Assembly (NCBI RefSeq): GCF_000768335.1
Contig: NZ_AVPT01000002.1
Coordinates: 145,387 to 209,386 of the forward strand
Direction of reading: 5' to 3'
Length of the DNA: 64,000 bases
Source: Lysobacter arseniciresistens ZS79
GTDB lineage: Bacteria > Pseudomonadota > Gammaproteobacteria > Xanthomonadales > Xanthomonadaceae
Positions 10,867 through 22,742 of the stretch are shown here, piece after piece. The notes beneath the pieces were generated by a model, which was not told the DNA's origin, did no database searches, and was given only the letters and a program-made list of their open reading frames with translations. The stretch's first letter is position 1; every line of letters begins with the position of its first letter. The position numbers were made by a program, and so were the translations under genes.

Positions 10867-12363
10867 ATGAGCAAGAACGACGCCCGCCACCCCGGTTCCA
10901 CCACCGGCACCGGCGCCCCCGCCCCGAGCGACCGCAACTCGCTGACGATCGGCCCGAACGGCCCGATCCTGCTGCACGACGTGCACTTCCTCGAGCAGAT
11001 GGCGCACTTCAACCGCGAGAAGGTCCCCGAGCGCCAGCCGCACGCCAAGGGCGCCGGCGCGTTCGGCGTGTTCGAGACCACCGAAGACGTGTCGAAGTAC
11101 ACGAAGGCCGCGCTGTTCCGGAAGGGCGCGAAGACCGACATGCTGGCGCGCTTCTCCACCGTCGCCGGCGAACAGGGCAGCCCCGACACCTGGCGCGACG
11201 TGCGCGGCTTCTCGCTGAAGTTCTACACCGACGAGGGCAACTACGACCTGGTCGGCAACAACACCCCCGTGTTCTTCGTGCGCGACCCGATGAAGTTCCC
11301 GCACTTCATCCGCAGCCAGAAGCGCCTGCCCGACTCCGGCCTGCGCGACAACCACATGCAGTGGGACTTCTGGACCAGCAACCCGGAGACCGCGCACCAG
11401 GTCACCTACGTGATGGGCATCCGCGGGCTGCCGCGGACCTGGCGGCACATGAACGGCTACGGCTCGCACACCTACATGTGGGTGAATGCCGAGGGCGAGA
11501 AGTTCTGGGTCAAGTACCACTTCCACACCGAGCAGGGCATGCAGTACTTCAGCAACGCCGAGGCCGCCGAGATGGCGGGCCGCGACGCCGACTTCCACCG
11601 CGCCGACCTGTTCAACGCGATCGCCCGCGGCGAGCACCCGAAGTGGAAGCTCTCGGTGCAGGTGATGCCCTATGCCGACGCCGCCGACTACCGCTTCAAT
11701 CCGTTCGACCTGACCAAGGTCTGGCCGCATGCCGACTACCCGCTGATCCCGGTCGGCACGATGACGCTCAACCGCAACCCGGAGAACTTCTTCGCCCAGA
11801 TCGAGCAAGCGGCGTTCTCGCCGGGCAACACGGTGCCGGGGATTGGCTTGTCACCCGACAAGATGCTGCTGGGCCGCGCGTTCGCCTATGCCGACGCACA
11901 GCGCAACCGGATCGGCACCAACTTCCACCAGTTGCCGGTCAACCAGCCGAAGGTGCCGGTCAACAGCTACATGTTCGACGGCCAGATGGCCTACCACCAC
12001 AGCGGCCACGCGCCCGTGCACGCGCCCAACAGCGGTGGCCGGCCGTGGGCGGACCAGACCGGCGCGGTCGACGATGGCTGGGAGGCCGACGGCGAGATGG
12101 TGCGCAGCGCCTACACCCTGCACGCCGAGGATGACGACTTCGGCCAGCCCGGCACGCTCGTGCGCGAGGTGCTGGGCGACGCCGAGCGCGACGCGCTGGT
12201 CGACCAGGTCGCCGGCAGCCTGCTCGGCGGCGTGCGCAGCCCGGTGCTGGAGCGCGCGTTCGAGTACTGGAAGAACATCGACCCCGGCGTCGGCCAGCGG
12301 ATCGAGGACAAGGTCCGCGCGGGCGCCGCGCCGGAACCGGCCGAAGGCATGGGCGAAGGTTGA
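10867..12363 (+). CDS. Monofunctional heme catalase (small-subunit type)
   Basis: A 498-residue catalase dismutating hydrogen peroxide. Visible: the distal-His region [20 protein letters not shown], the distal Asn in [14 protein letters not shown], and the proximal heme tyrosine in [16 protein letters not shown]. The length and the lack of a C-terminal flavodoxin-like domain indicate the small-subunit type; no signal peptide is seen, so it is cytoplasmic. ATG 10867 has AAGGAG 6 bases upstream, which fixes the start; a longer frame from 10780 runs through the palindrome and is not used. Probably peroxide- or stress-regulated through the inverted repeat upstream (inference). Confidence 0.96.
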   Translation: MSKNDARHPGSTTGTGAPAPSDRNSLTIGPNGPILLHDVHFLEQMAHFNREKVPERQPHAKGAGAFGVFETTEDVSKYTKAALFRKGAKTDMLARFSTVAGEQGSPDTWRDVRGFSLKFYTDEGNYDLVGNNTPVFFVRDPMKFPHFIRSQKRLPDSGLRDNHMQWDFWTSNPETAHQVTYVMGIRGLPRTWRHMNGYGSHTYMWVNAEGEKFWVKYHFHTEQGMQYFSNAEAAEMAGRDADFHRADLFNAIARGEHPKWKLSVQVMPYADAADYRFNPFDLTKVWPHADYPLIPVGTMTLNRNPENFFAQIEQAAFSPGNTVPGIGLSPDKMLLGRAFAYADAQRNRIGTNFHQLPVNQPKVPVNSYMFDGQMAYHHSGHAPVHAPNSGGRPWADQTGAVDDGWEADGEMVRSAYTLHAEDDDFGQPGTLVREVLGDAERDALVDQVAGSLLGGVRSPVLERAFEYWKNIDPGVGQRIEDKVRAGAAPEPAEGMGEG

Positions 12364-12393
12364 AGCCTGCCGCGTGTGCGGCGACGCTGCGTG

Positions 12394-13134
12394 TCAGCGT
12401 CGCCGCCGCGACAGCCAGGCCAGGCCGGCCACCAGCAGGACCGCACCGCCGATCCACCAGGGCCAGTGGGAGGCCCGCGGCGCGGCGGTACCGGTCACGG
12501 CGACGGCGGCACTCGCCTGCGGCACAGCCGGGGTGGCGGGGTTGCGGTTAGCGCGCGGCGCCAGCTGCCATGTGCCGTCGATCAGGCGGACACGCCCGGC
12601 CAGCGACGGCAGCACCAGTTCGCGCCACGTCACGCGCAGGTCGCCGATCTGCGGGTCGAGGGGGTTCTCGGAGCTCGTCAGGCCGTCGCCGTCGGGCTGG
12701 AACGTCGCCGACAGGTTGCCCGGCAGCCGCGAGAAGTTCGGACGGAAATCCTCCCAGCGACCGAGGACCTTGAGTACGGTGACGTCGATCGGCCATCCGT
12801 CGAGGGTGGCGTCCTGCGCCCACACGCGCAGGCTGTCGAGCGGGATCGACGGCGGGTTTTCATGCCCCGGGGCGAAGCCCGACGAATCGACCAGCGCCGC
12901 CTTCCAGGCGCGCTCGTAGCGGCCGTCGCCGGTGCGCAGCCACTGGAACATCTCGACCCGGCGGTCGAGCCCGAAGCGGTGGGTGCCCACGCCGAACTCG
13001 CGGTCGACCAGCTCCCCGCCGGACGCCAGCGAGCCTTCCGGCGCGGCATCGAGCGGCACCTGCGCGGACACGGTGCCGGCGGCGAGCCACGTCGCCGCCA
13101 GCCACGCGCAGGCAAGCACCACGAGCCGCTTCAT
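12394..13134 (-). CDS. TMEM43-family membrane protein
   Basis: A 246-residue protein with an N-terminal hydrophobic signal/anchor (residues 4-24), a soluble part carrying the TMEM43 family pattern (VEMFQWL, then GHENPPS and [12 protein letters not shown]), and a C-terminal membrane helix ([16 protein letters not shown]) ending in four arginines. The molecular function of bacterial members is not established. ATG 13134 overlaps the upstream metallo-hydrolase stop by 4 bp. A 10-bp hairpin without T-tract (12380-12404) overlaps its 3' end, facing the catalase gene. Confidence 0.8.
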   Translation of the reverse strand: MKRLVVLACAWLAATWLAAGTVSAQVPLDAAPEGSLASGGELVDREFGVGTHRFGLDRRVEMFQWLRTGDGRYERAWKAALVDSSGFAPGHENPPSIPLDSLRVWAQDATLDGWPIDVTVLKVLGRWEDFRPNFSRLPGNLSATFQPDGDGLTSSENPLDPQIGDLRVTWRELVLPSLAGRVRLIDGTWQLAPRANRNPATPAVPQASAAVAVTGTAAPRASHWPWWIGGAVLLVAGLAWLSRRRR

Positions 13135-14021
13135 GCAGCCAGCGCCCTCGCCCGCAGTTCGGCCACCTCGTGCTCGGTGGCGTAGCGGCCGCGCTCGTCG
13201 CGGGTCACGCTGGCGAGCGCGCAACCCGGGTCGTGGGTGAAGAACAGATGGACGTTGCGCGCGAGCTTGTCGGCCAGGAACGCCTGCTTCTCGTCGATCA
13301 GCAGTTCGGCGTTGCGGTCGTAGCCCATCGTGATCGGCACGTGCACCCACGGCCGCCCGGGGATCAGGTCGGCGCAGAACACCACGCCGCCGTGGGCTTC
13401 GCCGTCGACGCGCTCGGGCCCGACGATCTCGGCCAGCATCAGGCCCGGCGTGTGTCCGTCGCTGTAGTGGAAGCGCACGGCGTCGCCGAGTGTCTTCGAA
13501 TATTCACCGTCGACCAGTTCCAGCCGCCCGGTCGTCTCGATCAGCGCCGGCAGTTCCGGGATGAAGCTGGCGCGGTCGCGCGGGTGCGGCGCCAGCGCGC
13601 GCTGCCAGTGTTCGCGGCCGATCACGTAATGCGCGTTGGGGAACACCAGCCGCAGCGGCTCGCCCTCGGCATGCGGCGCCAGCAGGCCGCCGGCGTGGTC
13701 GAAGTGCAGGTGCGACAGCACCACCACGTCGATGTCGGCGGGCTGGAAACCGGCCCCGGCCAGCGACTCGAGCAGCACGTGGCGGTCCTCGACCACGCCG
13801 TAGCGTTCACGCAGCTTCGGTTCGAAGAACGCGCCGATGCCGGTCTCGAACAGTACGGTCTTCCCCGCCAGCGGCGCCGCCAGCAGCGCGCGGCAGGCCA
13901 GCTCGATGCGGTTGGCGTCGTCCGGCGGCGACCACTTGCTCCACATCGCCCGCGGCGCGTTGCCGAACATCGCGCCGCCGTCGAGCTTCTGGCTGTTGCC
14001 CATCAGCGACCAGAGTTTCAT
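13131..14021 (-). CDS. MBL-fold metallo-hydrolase
   Basis: A 296-residue metallo-beta-lactamase-fold hydrolase. The dinuclear metal site is visible as [10 protein letters not shown]; further ligands lie in the SDGHTPG and FFTHDPGC stretches. The substrate is unknown; relatives include lactonases and quorum-signal hydrolases, but no specific assignment is justified. ATG 14021 is preceded by GGGAG at good spacing. It is coupled by ATGA overlap to the TMEM43-like gene, and divergent from the alpha/beta hydrolase gene at 14218. Confidence 0.88.
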   Translation of the reverse strand: MKLWSLMGNSQKLDGGAMFGNAPRAMWSKWSPPDDANRIELACRALLAAPLAGKTVLFETGIGAFFEPKLRERYGVVEDRHVLLESLAGAGFQPADIDVVVLSHLHFDHAGGLLAPHAEGEPLRLVFPNAHYVIGREHWQRALAPHPRDRASFIPELPALIETTGRLELVDGEYSKTLGDAVRFHYSDGHTPGLMLAEIVGPERVDGEAHGGVVFCADLIPGRPWVHVPITMGYDRNAELLIDEKQAFLADKLARNVHLFFTHDPGCALASVTRDERGRYATEHEVAELRARALAA

Positions 14022-14217
14022 GCCGGCTCCCGTCCATTCGCAGCCCCGCTGCACCAACGCCATGATCGGCGATCGGGCGATGGAGGGGAACCTCACGCCG
14101 TTCCGCGGGGCGGGGCACAGTGTCCCGCGCCACCGGCGTGCAACCCCAAGGGTTCTCGCCGCATCCTTTCCAGTGAGGGCCGGAACCACGGCCGGCCGTT
14201 CCCCCAAGGAGGACACG

Positions 14218-15360
14218 ATGCGCAAACCACTGCTGCCGGCGCTGGTCGCCGCCGCCCTGCTGGCAATCCCGTACGTCGCCGCGGCGCAGCAATGCCCGGG
14301 CGACGAGCATTTCCGCAAGGCCCGCGGGGTCGTCGAGGACCTGCAGCGGATCGTCACCCCCGACGGCATCCAGGACACCTACAAGACGGAGATCGGCGGC
14401 ATCGACCAGTGGGTCAACGTGCGCGGCGAGCACCGCGACAACCCGATGATCCTGTTCGTCCACGGTGGCCCCGCCTCGCCGACGATGCCGAGCACCTGGC
14501 AGTTCCAGCGGCCAATCGAGGAGTACTTCACCGTCGCCCATTACGACCAGCGCGGCGCCGGCAAGACCTACCTGGAGACCGACCCGGAGTCGATCGCCGA
14601 CACCATCCGCATCGACACCTACGTCGACGATGCGATCGAGCTCGCCGAGCACCTGCGCGAGCGCTACGGCAAGGACAAGCTGGTCCTGGTCGGCCACAGC
14701 TGGGGCACCGTGGTCGGCATGAAGGCCGCGCTCGAGCGCCCCGACCTGTTCCACGCCTACGTCGGCATCGGCCAGGTCATCAACACCGCGACCAACGAAC
14801 GGCTCAGCGTCGAATACGGCCTGCAGCAGGCCCGCAGGGACGGCAACGCCACGGCGATCGCCGAGATCGAGTCGATCTCGCCCTACCCCGGCGACCAGCC
14901 GATCACCCGCGAGCGCATCATCATCGCCCGCAAGTGGCCGCAGCACTACGGCGGCCTCAACGCCTACCGCGACGCCGGGCAGGACTACTACTACAGCGCG
15001 TCGCTGCTGTCGCCGGCATACGACTGCGAGGACCGCGAGGCGTTCTTCGAGGGCAACGTGTTCACCCTCGGCCGCCTGCTCGATGCGTTCCTGCAGGTCG
15101 ACATGAGCGGCGTGGATGAATTCCCGATCCCGGTGGTGATGTTCCTGGGCCGGCACGACTACACCACCCCGTCGGCGCCCACCGCCGAGTGGCTGGAGCA
15201 GGTCGATGCGCCGTACAAGCGCGCGGTGTGGTTCGAGAACTCCGCGCACATGATGCCGTGGGAGGAGCCCGGCAAGACGCTGGTGAGCCTGCTGCGGTAC
15301 GTGCGACCGCTGGCGGTTCCGGCCGACGCGGATACCGCGCCACCGGCGACTGCGCGGTAG
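14218..15360 (+). CDS. Secreted alpha/beta hydrolase, proline iminopeptidase-like
   Basis: A 380-residue protein with a signal peptide ([20 protein letters not shown], cleavage near residue 22). The hydrolase core has the oxyanion motif LFVHGGP, nucleophile elbow [10 protein letters not shown] (Ser161), an acid in [11 protein letters not shown] and the catalytic His in ENSAHMMPW. Family relatives cleave N-terminal proline or other small amide/ester substrates; the export signal indicates periplasmic or extracellular action. AAGGAGG 5 bases before ATG 14218 decides the start. Confidence 0.9.
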   Translation: MRKPLLPALVAAALLAIPYVAAAQQCPGDEHFRKARGVVEDLQRIVTPDGIQDTYKTEIGGIDQWVNVRGEHRDNPMILFVHGGPASPTMPSTWQFQRPIEEYFTVAHYDQRGAGKTYLETDPESIADTIRIDTYVDDAIELAEHLRERYGKDKLVLVGHSWGTVVGMKAALERPDLFHAYVGIGQVINTATNERLSVEYGLQQARRDGNATAIAEIESISPYPGDQPITRERIIIARKWPQHYGGLNAYRDAGQDYYYSASLLSPAYDCEDREAFFEGNVFTLGRLLDAFLQVDMSGVDEFPIPVVMFLGRHDYTTPSAPTAEWLEQVDAPYKRAVWFENSAHMMPWEEPGKTLVSLLRYVRPLAVPADADTAPPATAR

Positions 15361-15451
15361 CGGCAACGGGTCGCCGCCGCGGCCGTCGTGATGCGCGCCA
15401 AGCGGTGGGGCGCATACTGCGTCCGCCAACCGCGGTAGTGAGGAGACCGCC

Positions 15452-16156
15452 GTGCGGATACTTGCAGCGACCACCCTCGCCCTTGCCGTGCTGTTCATGA
15501 TGCTTCCAGCGAGGGCGCAGTCGGTACCCGAACACACCCGGCTGGTGAACTGCCCGGCCGTTATGGAACTTTATCTGCCCGGGGACTACTACTTCTGCAT
15601 CGGCGGCCACCGGCTGGCGGATGGCTACGCCAGAGCGGCGATCGACTATTTCGAGCGCGCCGCCGGGTGGGGCCACAAGCGTGCCCAGTACGTACTCGGC
15701 TTGATGCATTTCCAAGGTGATGGCACGCCGTCAAACCGTCCGTTGGGGCTGGCGTGGATGACATTGGCCGCCGAACGCCACGACCGCGACATGGACGCCG
15801 CGCTGGCGTATGCACGACGACACTCGAGCAAGGTCGAACGCCAGCGGGCCGAGCATATGCTGGCGGAAATGTGGCCGGCCTACGCCGATGAGTTTACTGT
15901 CAGGCGCGCCGCGACCCGTTACGAACGCGAAACCCGCGACCTGCGGCGCGCAACGGCGCGGGACCCCTTCTCGAGGGTCTATATCGCGGGCCTCGGGCAG
16001 GGCTCCGCCAGCAGCATGCTTATGCGCATGGATCAGCGTGCGGACCGATTCTTCGATGGGGCGCGCAGCGGCGATGTGAGACTGGGCCCGCTGGAGGTGG
16101 TCGATGAGCCTCGCGCGCTAGACCACGGGGATGACATGAAAGAAGACGGACCCTGA
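15452..16156 (+). CDS. Secreted Sel1-repeat protein
   Basis: A 234-residue protein starting at GTG 15452 with GAGGAG 6 bases upstream. A signal peptide (residues 1-23, ending LPARAQ) is followed by one clear Sel1-type repeat pair (about residues 53-98: YFERAAGWGHKRAQYVLGLM, then PLGLAWMTLAAER). The C-terminal half is charged and without recognised domain. Sel1 repeats bind proteins; the partner is unknown. Stop at 16156 faces ggt, 22 bases away, with no clear terminator. Confidence 0.8.
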   Translation: MRILAATTLALAVLFMMLPARAQSVPEHTRLVNCPAVMELYLPGDYYFCIGGHRLADGYARAAIDYFERAAGWGHKRAQYVLGLMHFQGDGTPSNRPLGLAWMTLAAERHDRDMDAALAYARRHSSKVERQRAEHMLAEMWPAYADEFTVRRAATRYERETRDLRRATARDPFSRVYIAGLGQGSASSMLMRMDQRADRFFDGARSGDVRLGPLEVVDEPRALDHGDDMKEDGP

Positions 16157-16178
16157 CATCACCTCTGCCGATTTGTGA

Positions 16179-17921
16179 TCAGGGATTCGTGGTTGACTCC
16201 GGCAGCACCGCGGCCTCGCCGACCGGGTTGCGCGGGTCGGTGCCGCCGGACAGCTCGCCGCTGCGCTTGTCCCAGGCGACCGCCTGCAGGTTGCCCCAGG
16301 TGTCCTCGCCGGCGTTGACGGTGTGGCCCATCGCCTCCAGCGTCTTCACAGTCGACGGCGACAGCGCGCCCGCCTCGGCCGAGATGACGTCGGGCAGCCA
16401 CTGGTGGTGATAGCGCGGCAGCGCGGCGACCTGCTGGGCGTCGAGGCCGGCATCGAAGCCGAGGATGCCGACCAGCACCTCGGTGATGATCCGGCTGCCG
16501 CCCGGCGCGCCGAGGATCGCCACCTTGTCGTCGGACTCGATGAAGGTCGGCGTCATCGAACTGAGCATGCGCTTGCCCGGCTCCACCGCGTTGGCCGCGA
16601 AGCCCATCACGCCAAAGGCGTTCGGCGTGCCGGGCTTGAGCGCGAAGTCATCCATCTCGTTGTTGAGCAGCACCCCGGTGCCCGGCGCGACCAGGCCGGA
16701 GCCGTACAGCAGGTTGACGGTCTGGGTGGCCGACACCCGGTTGCCTTCGCCATCGATGATCGAGAAGTGGGTGGTCTCGTCGTCCTCGAGCGGCACCGGC
16801 TGGCCGGACAGCAGGTCGCTCGGGGTGGCCCGGTCGGGGTGGATGGTGGCACGCAGGCCGGCGGCGTAGGCCGGGTCGGTCAGCAGCGCCAGCGGCATAT
16901 CGACGAAGTCCGGGTCGCCCAGGTAGATCGTGCGGTCGCGGTAGGCGCGCCGCATTGCTTCGACGACCAGGTGGATGCGGTCGGGCTCCTCCATCGCGGC
17001 CAGGTCCCAGCCGCCCAGGATCTGCAGCATCTGCGCCAGCGCGACGCCGCCCGACGACGGCGGCGGCGCGGTGACGACGTGCCAGCCGCGGTAGTCGAAC
17101 CCGATCGGCTCGCGCAGGCGGACCTCATAGCCGGCGAGGTCATCGACGGTCCAGCGGCCGCCTTCCTCGGCCACCGAGGCGATCAGCGCCTGGCCGACGT
17201 CGCCGCGGTAGAAGCCGTCGAAGCCCTGCGCGGCGATCAGTTCCAGCGTGCGGGCGAGATCGGGCTGGCGCAGGGTCTCGCCGACCTGCGGCGGGTCGCC
17301 GTCCGCCAGGAACACCTCGCGGGTGCCGCGGTAGCGTTCCATCACCGCGCTGCGGCGGGCGTAGCCGCGTTCGAGCCGCTCGTAGACCGGGAAGCCTTCG
17401 CGGGCGATGCGGATCGCCGGTGCCAGCGAGGTCGACAGCGGCAGCTCGCCGTACTCGCGCGCCAGGTGCACCAGCGCCGCCGGCAGGCCGGGGATGCCGG
17501 CCGACCACGGGCCGTTGGTGGCGCGGTCGCGGTCGAGCCCGCCGTCGGCGTCGAGGTAGGCCTCGGGCGTGGCCGACGCGGGCGCGGTCTCGCGCGCGTC
17601 GATGAACACGTCGCGGCCGCTGTCGGCGTCGTGCAGCAGGAAGAACCCGCCGCCGCCCAGGCCGGAACTGATCGGTTCGACCACCGACAGCGTCGATGAC
17701 ACCGCCACCGCCGCGTCGAACGCGTTGCCGCCGCGGCGGATCATCTCCAGCCCGGCTTCGGTGGCGAGCGAGTGCGCGCTTGCGATCGCGGTGCCCGGCG
17801 GGGTGATCGCGGCCGCGGCCGCGGTGGGCGCGCCGTCATGCGCGGGGGCGGTGGTCGCGCAGCCGGCCAGCAGGCCGGCCAGGACGCCGGCGGTCAGAAC
17901 CGGTCGCAGTGCCTTGTGCAT
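16179..17921 (-). CDS. ggt: Gamma-glutamyltransferase, lipoprotein form
   Basis: A 580-residue gamma-glutamyltranspeptidase that autocleaves at a threonine. The cleavage site is visible as ETTHFSIIDGEG, giving nucleophile Thr383; other motifs are GGNAFDAAVAV, GLGGGGFFLLHD and APPPSSGGVAL in the large subunit, and LLNNEMDDF and MLSSMTPT in the small. The N-terminus has a lipobox LLAGC with Cys21, so the enzyme is probably membrane-anchored in the periplasm, where it degrades glutathione. AGGAG lies 8 bases before ATG 17921. The ferredoxin gene ends 16 bases upstream and is likely cotranscribed. Confidence 0.95.
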   Translation of the reverse strand: MHKALRPVLTAGVLAGLLAGCATTAPAHDGAPTAAAAAITPPGTAIASAHSLATEAGLEMIRRGGNAFDAAVAVSSTLSVVEPISSGLGGGGFFLLHDADSGRDVFIDARETAPASATPEAYLDADGGLDRDRATNGPWSAGIPGLPAALVHLAREYGELPLSTSLAPAIRIAREGFPVYERLERGYARRSAVMERYRGTREVFLADGDPPQVGETLRQPDLARTLELIAAQGFDGFYRGDVGQALIASVAEEGGRWTVDDLAGYEVRLREPIGFDYRGWHVVTAPPPSSGGVALAQMLQILGGWDLAAMEEPDRIHLVVEAMRRAYRDRTIYLGDPDFVDMPLALLTDPAYAAGLRATIHPDRATPSDLLSGQPVPLEDDETTHFSIIDGEGNRVSATQTVNLLYGSGLVAPGTGVLLNNEMDDFALKPGTPNAFGVMGFAANAVEPGKRMLSSMTPTFIESDDKVAILGAPGGSRIITEVLVGILGFDAGLDAQQVAALPRYHHQWLPDVISAEAGALSPSTVKTLEAMGHTVNAGEDTWGNLQAVAWDKRSGELSGGTDPRNPVGEAAVLPESTTNP

Positions 17922-17937
17922 CGCTCGCTCCTGTTGG

Positions 17938-18189
17938 TCACGAACCCTGTTGCAGGCGCAGCAGCTTGGCCAGCAGTTGCTCGTGTGATTCGGAAAGGTC
18001 CGGATCGGGGTCGATGCACTCGACCGGACAGACAACGACGCATTGTGGCTCGTCGAAGTGGCCCACGCACTCGGTGCACCGGGCCGGGTCGATCACGTAG
18101 ATGGTTTCGCCCTGCGATATCGCCTGGTTCGGGCAGGCCGGTTCACAGACGTCGCAGTTGACGCACAGATCGTTGATCTTGAGGGACAT
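17938..18189 (-). CDS. YfhL-type 4Fe-4S dicluster ferredoxin
   Basis: An 83-residue ferredoxin with two cluster-binding patterns: CVNCDVCEPACP near the N-terminus, and a second set from RCTECVG through CVVVCPVEC with an insertion between the cysteines, typical of the YfhL family. It is a low-potential electron carrier in the cytoplasm. Reading leftward, it precedes ggt closely and follows a small lipoprotein gene. Confidence 0.93.
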   Translation of the reverse strand: MSLKINDLCVNCDVCEPACPNQAISQGETIYVIDPARCTECVGHFDEPQCVVVCPVECIDPDPDLSESHEQLLAKLLRLQQGS

Positions 18190-18246
18190 GGGGCTCGCGC
18201 ATCGGGACGCCCGCGCCCGCCGAGGCGGCAGGCGCGGGCCCCTGCA

Positions 18247-18756
18247 TCACTTGGCCTCGACGAACTGGTAGTTCACGCCGGCCGGCTCGACCGCGGCGCG
18301 CACGCGCTCGTTGTCGGCCGCGTCGCCGATGAAGAGCAGCTTGACGCCCTTCATCGAACCCGGATCGACCTTGGCGAACGCGCCGACGACGATGTCGGCC
18401 ATCATCGCCGACTCCGGCGAGCCGAACGCGACCAGGTTGCCCTCGACGATGCCGCGCTGCATCGCGACCTCGATCTCTTCCTTCAGCCGCTCGTGCGCGC
18501 CCTCGAAGCCGGCCGACTCGGACGACGGCAGGTAGTACAGGTACGGGTTGTTGCTGATGTCGCCCATGTTGCGGGTGACCACGTCGGACAGGTACACGCC
18601 CCAGGCCTGCTCGTCGTTGTTGTCGGCGGGACGGGTCACGGCCGGCTTGGCGTCGGCGTCGGCGACGGTGTCGGAGGCGGCATCGTCCTTCTGGCAGGCG
18701 GCCAGCAGCGGCAGCGACAGCAGGGCGATCAGCAGCAGGCGGGTGGTGGTTTTCAT
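18247..18756 (-). CDS. Small lipoprotein of unknown function
   Basis: A 169-residue protein with a signal peptide and lipobox LLAAC (Cys21). A short Asp/Ala-rich linker follows, then a globular domain of about 120 residues (QAWGVYLSDVVTRNMGD, GVKLLFIGDAADNERVRAAV). I do not recognise the family. ATG 18756 sits 53 bases downstream of coaD. Confidence 0.75.
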   Translation of the reverse strand: MKTTTRLLLIALLSLPLLAACQKDDAASDTVADADAKPAVTRPADNNDEQAWGVYLSDVVTRNMGDISNNPYLYYLPSSESAGFEGAHERLKEEIEVAMQRGIVEGNLVAFGSPESAMMADIVVGAFAKVDPGSMKGVKLLFIGDAADNERVRAAVEPAGVNYQFVEAK

Positions 18757-18809
18757 CGTAGCTCCCCTGGTTGGGTCGGAAAGGCGGGTGGGACGGGTGG
18801 ATCGGAAGG

Positions 18810-20008
<1,199 letters not shown>

Positions 20009-20075
20009 CGGGACGGGTTCCGGGCCGGTGCTAGCATGTGCGGCCATTGTCCAACATGTCCCGGGCCGCCATCCG

Positions 20076-21440
20076 ATGGTCAGTTTCTTCCGCCGCAAGA
20101 AGCCTGAAACGCCTGCCGGCAGCGAGTCCGCGCGACGCTACAGTGCCGAGGAACTGGCGGCGGCGTTCCCGACCGCGCCATCGGGCGATGCGCCGGTCGC
20201 GCCCAGGGCGCCCGACCCGGCCCCTGTTGCGGCGCCGGTGGATGACCGGGCCGCGGTGGTCGAAAAACCGGCCGAAGCGGTGGAAGAGTCGCACGATGCG
20301 GCCCGAAAACCCGCCGTAGCGGCGGAACCAGCGGAAACCGAAGTCCCGGCGGCCGCTGTCGAGGCTCCCGCTCCGACGCCCGCAACCGCGCCGGCCGCTT
20401 TGGCCCCGGAACCCGCACCCGCGCCTCCCACCCCGGCGCCCGCCCCCCGACCCGCACCCGAAGCGCCGGCGGAACCCGACCTCCCCGGCGTCGCCAACCC
20501 TGGCGCCGCCGCGGCCCCGGCCGGCAAGCGCGGCTGGCGCGAGCGCCTGCGCGGCAGCGCGTTCGCGCGCAGCTTCGGCGGGCTGTTCTACACCAACCCG
20601 AAACTCGACGAGGACCTGCTCGACCAGATCGAGACCGCGCTGATCACCGCCGATGTCGGCGTGGCCGCGACCACCGAACTCGTCGCCGGCTTGCGCAAGC
20701 GCATGAACGCGCGCGAATTCGCCGACGCCCACGCGCTGCTGCTGGCCCTGCGCGAACAGCTGCTGGCGCTGCTGCGCCCGGTCGCCGTGCCGCTGCGGGT
20801 CGCGCGTGACGGCAAACCCTTCGTGCTGCTGACCGTGGGCGTCAACGGCGTCGGCAAGACCACCACCATCGGCAAGCTGGCCAAGCGCTTCAAGGACGAG
20901 GGCCGGCCGCTGATGCTGGCCGCCGGCGACACCTTCCGCGCCGCCGCCGTCGCGCAGCTGCAGGCCTGGGGCGAGCGCAACGGCGTGGCCGTCATCGCCC
21001 AAGGCCAGAACGCCGACGCCGCCTCGGTCGCGTTCGACGCGCTGCAAGCCGCCACCGCCCGCAACATCGAGGTGCTGATCGCCGACACCGCCGGCCGCCT
21101 GCACACCCAGCAGGGACTGATGGCCGAGCTTGGCAAGATCAAGCGCGTGCTGCAGAAGATCGACCCGTCCGCGCCGCACGAGGTGCTGATGGTGATCGAC
21201 GGTACCACCGGCCAGAACGCGGTCAGCCAGTTGCGCCAGTTCCACGCCGCGGTCGGCGTGACCGGCTTGGTGGTGACCAAGCTCGACGGCACCGCCAAGG
21301 GTGGCGTGGTGTTCGCGCTGGCCCGCGAGTTCGGCATCCCGATCCGCTTCGCCGGCATCGGCGAGCGGCCGGAGGACCTGCGCGTGTTCGATGCCGAGGC
21401 ATTCGTCGACGCGCTGCTGCCGGAGACGCTCGGCACCTAG
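20076..21440 (+). CDS. ftsY: Signal recognition particle receptor FtsY
   Basis: A 454-residue SRP receptor GTPase. A short basic amphipathic start (VSFFRRKK) is followed by about 140 residues of Ala/Pro/Glu-rich low-complexity sequence, comparable to the acidic A domain of other FtsY proteins. The NG core follows: G1 GVNGVGKTTTIGKLAK near residue 255, DTAGRLH, TKLDGTAKGG, and GIGERPEDLRVFDAE at the C-terminus. It docks SRP-ribosome complexes at the membrane. The downstream AsmA-like gene starts 12 bases after the stop. Confidence 0.97.
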   Translation: MVSFFRRKKPETPAGSESARRYSAEELAAAFPTAPSGDAPVAPRAPDPAPVAAPVDDRAAVVEKPAEAVEESHDAARKPAVAAEPAETEVPAAAVEAPAPTPATAPAALAPEPAPAPPTPAPAPRPAPEAPAEPDLPGVANPGAAAAPAGKRGWRERLRGSAFARSFGGLFYTNPKLDEDLLDQIETALITADVGVAATTELVAGLRKRMNAREFADAHALLLALREQLLALLRPVAVPLRVARDGKPFVLLTVGVNGVGKTTTIGKLAKRFKDEGRPLMLAAGDTFRAAAVAQLQAWGERNGVAVIAQGQNADAASVAFDALQAATARNIEVLIADTAGRLHTQQGLMAELGKIKRVLQKIDPSAPHEVLMVIDGTTGQNAVSQLRQFHAAVGVTGLVVTKLDGTAKGGVVFALAREFGIPIRFAGIGERPEDLRVFDAEAFVDALLPETLGT

Positions 21441-21452
21441 CCGGGCCGGCAG

Positions 21453-22742
21453 GTGGAAACCGGACCGGCACCCCGCAACAGGCTGGCAACGCGACTGACT
21501 CCGCGCGGGAGGCGGCTCTGGCTTGCCGTCGCGGCGGCGTCGGTGCTGCTCGCGCTGGCGCTGACCTGGCTCGTCCAGCCGCCGCGGGTGGCCGGGCTCG
21601 TCCTCGACCGCACAGGCGCCGCGCTCGGGCTGGAGATCAGCGCCAGCGGCATCAGCGAGTACACCTTGCGCGGCAACCCGACCCTGGTCGTGCGCGACCT
21701 CGTGGCGCGGCAGCCGGGCGCTGACACGCCCGTGCTGCGGGCCGGGCGCGTGTTGCTGTCGTTGCCGTGGTCGACCCTGCGCAGCCGCGGCGCGGAACTG
21801 ACCGTGGACCATGTCGAGCTGGACGCGCCCCGGCTCGACCTGGCCGCATTGCAACGCTGGCGCGAAAGTCGCCCGCCATCCGGCGAGGTGCGCATCCCGA
21901 CCCTCACCGGCGGCCTGGAGGTCACCCGCGGCGAGGTCCTTGGCGATGGATGGTCGGTCGACCGCATCGCGCTGCAACTGCCGTCGCTGCATCCCGACCG
22001 CACGGTCGCCGGCCGCATCGGCGGGCGTTTCCGCAACGGCGACACCACGGTGCCGTTCGACCTGCAGGCGGTGCTGACGGCGCCGTCGATGGACGCCGCG
22101 CTGGGTGCGTCGGGCATCGCGACGGTGGTGACGCCGCAGTGGCGGCTGCCGATGCGGACGACCTTCTCGGGACGGCTGCACGACGGCGACGATGCGCTGG
22201 GGCTGGACGGGTTCCGGCTCGGCGCCGACGCCCAGCGCGTGGCGGACGGGCGCGAGCTGCCGTTCGTGTTCGGGCTGGCCGGGCCGGTGCGTTACCGCGA
22301 CGGCCGCTTCACGGTCGCGCCGCTGGGCGTTGCGCTGCGCGGACCGGGGCAAGGACCGGTGCCGGACCTCGATGGTCTTGGCCGCTTCGCGTGGGACGGG
22401 GGGCTTTCGCTGGGTCTGGAAGGCACCCTCGCCGGCTGGCCCCAAGCGTGGCCGTCGCTGCCACCGCCGCTCGACCGGGCCGACGCGCCGCTGCCGTTCG
22501 CGCTCGACTACTCCGGCCCGGCCAGTCTGTCCGGACCGGCCCGCCTCAATCTGCAGCGCGGCGTGACCGCGTTCGACGCCCGCTTCCGCCTGCCCGACGT
22601 ACTCGCCTGGGTCGACCGGATCGACACCGGCACGCCGCTGCCACCGCTGGACGGCACCTTCTCGACGCCGCGACTGGAAATCGCCGGCGCGACGCTCGAA
22701 GGCGTCGAGATCGAATTCAGCGAAGACCCCGCCGATGACTGA
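21453..22742 (+). CDS. AsmA-like membrane-anchored protein
   Basis: A 429-residue protein with one N-terminal membrane helix (residues 22-41) and a long beta-rich periplasmic part. Short stretches such as GAELTVDHVELDAPRLDLAAL and RLEIAGATLEGVEIEF recall AsmA/YhdP-type envelope proteins; the match is by pattern only. The start is GTG 21453 with a weak ribosome-binding site, probably coupled to ftsY. Its stop overlaps the mutY start by 8 bp. Confidence 0.7.
   Translation: METGPAPRNRLATRLTPRGRRLWLAVAAASVLLALALTWLVQPPRVAGLVLDRTGAALGLEISASGISEYTLRGNPTLVVRDLVARQPGADTPVLRAGRVLLSLPWSTLRSRGAELTVDHVELDAPRLDLAALQRWRESRPPSGEVRIPTLTGGLEVTRGEVLGDGWSVDRIALQLPSLHPDRTVAGRIGGRFRNGDTTVPFDLQAVLTAPSMDAALGASGIATVVTPQWRLPMRTTFSGRLHDGDDALGLDGFRLGADAQRVADGRELPFVFGLAGPVRYRDGRFTVAPLGVALRGPGQGPVPDLDGLGRFAWDGGLSLGLEGTLAGWPQAWPSLPPPLDRADAPLPFALDYSGPASLSGPARLNLQRGVTAFDARFRLPDVLAWVDRIDTGTPLPPLDGTFSTPRLEIAGATLEGVEIEFSEDPADD

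Noticed and set aside
12380..12404. 10-bp hairpin GGCGACGCTG/CAGCGTCGCC as terminator between catalase and the TMEM43-like gene
   Set aside because: No T-tract on either strand, and it overlaps the coding end of the minus-strand gene.
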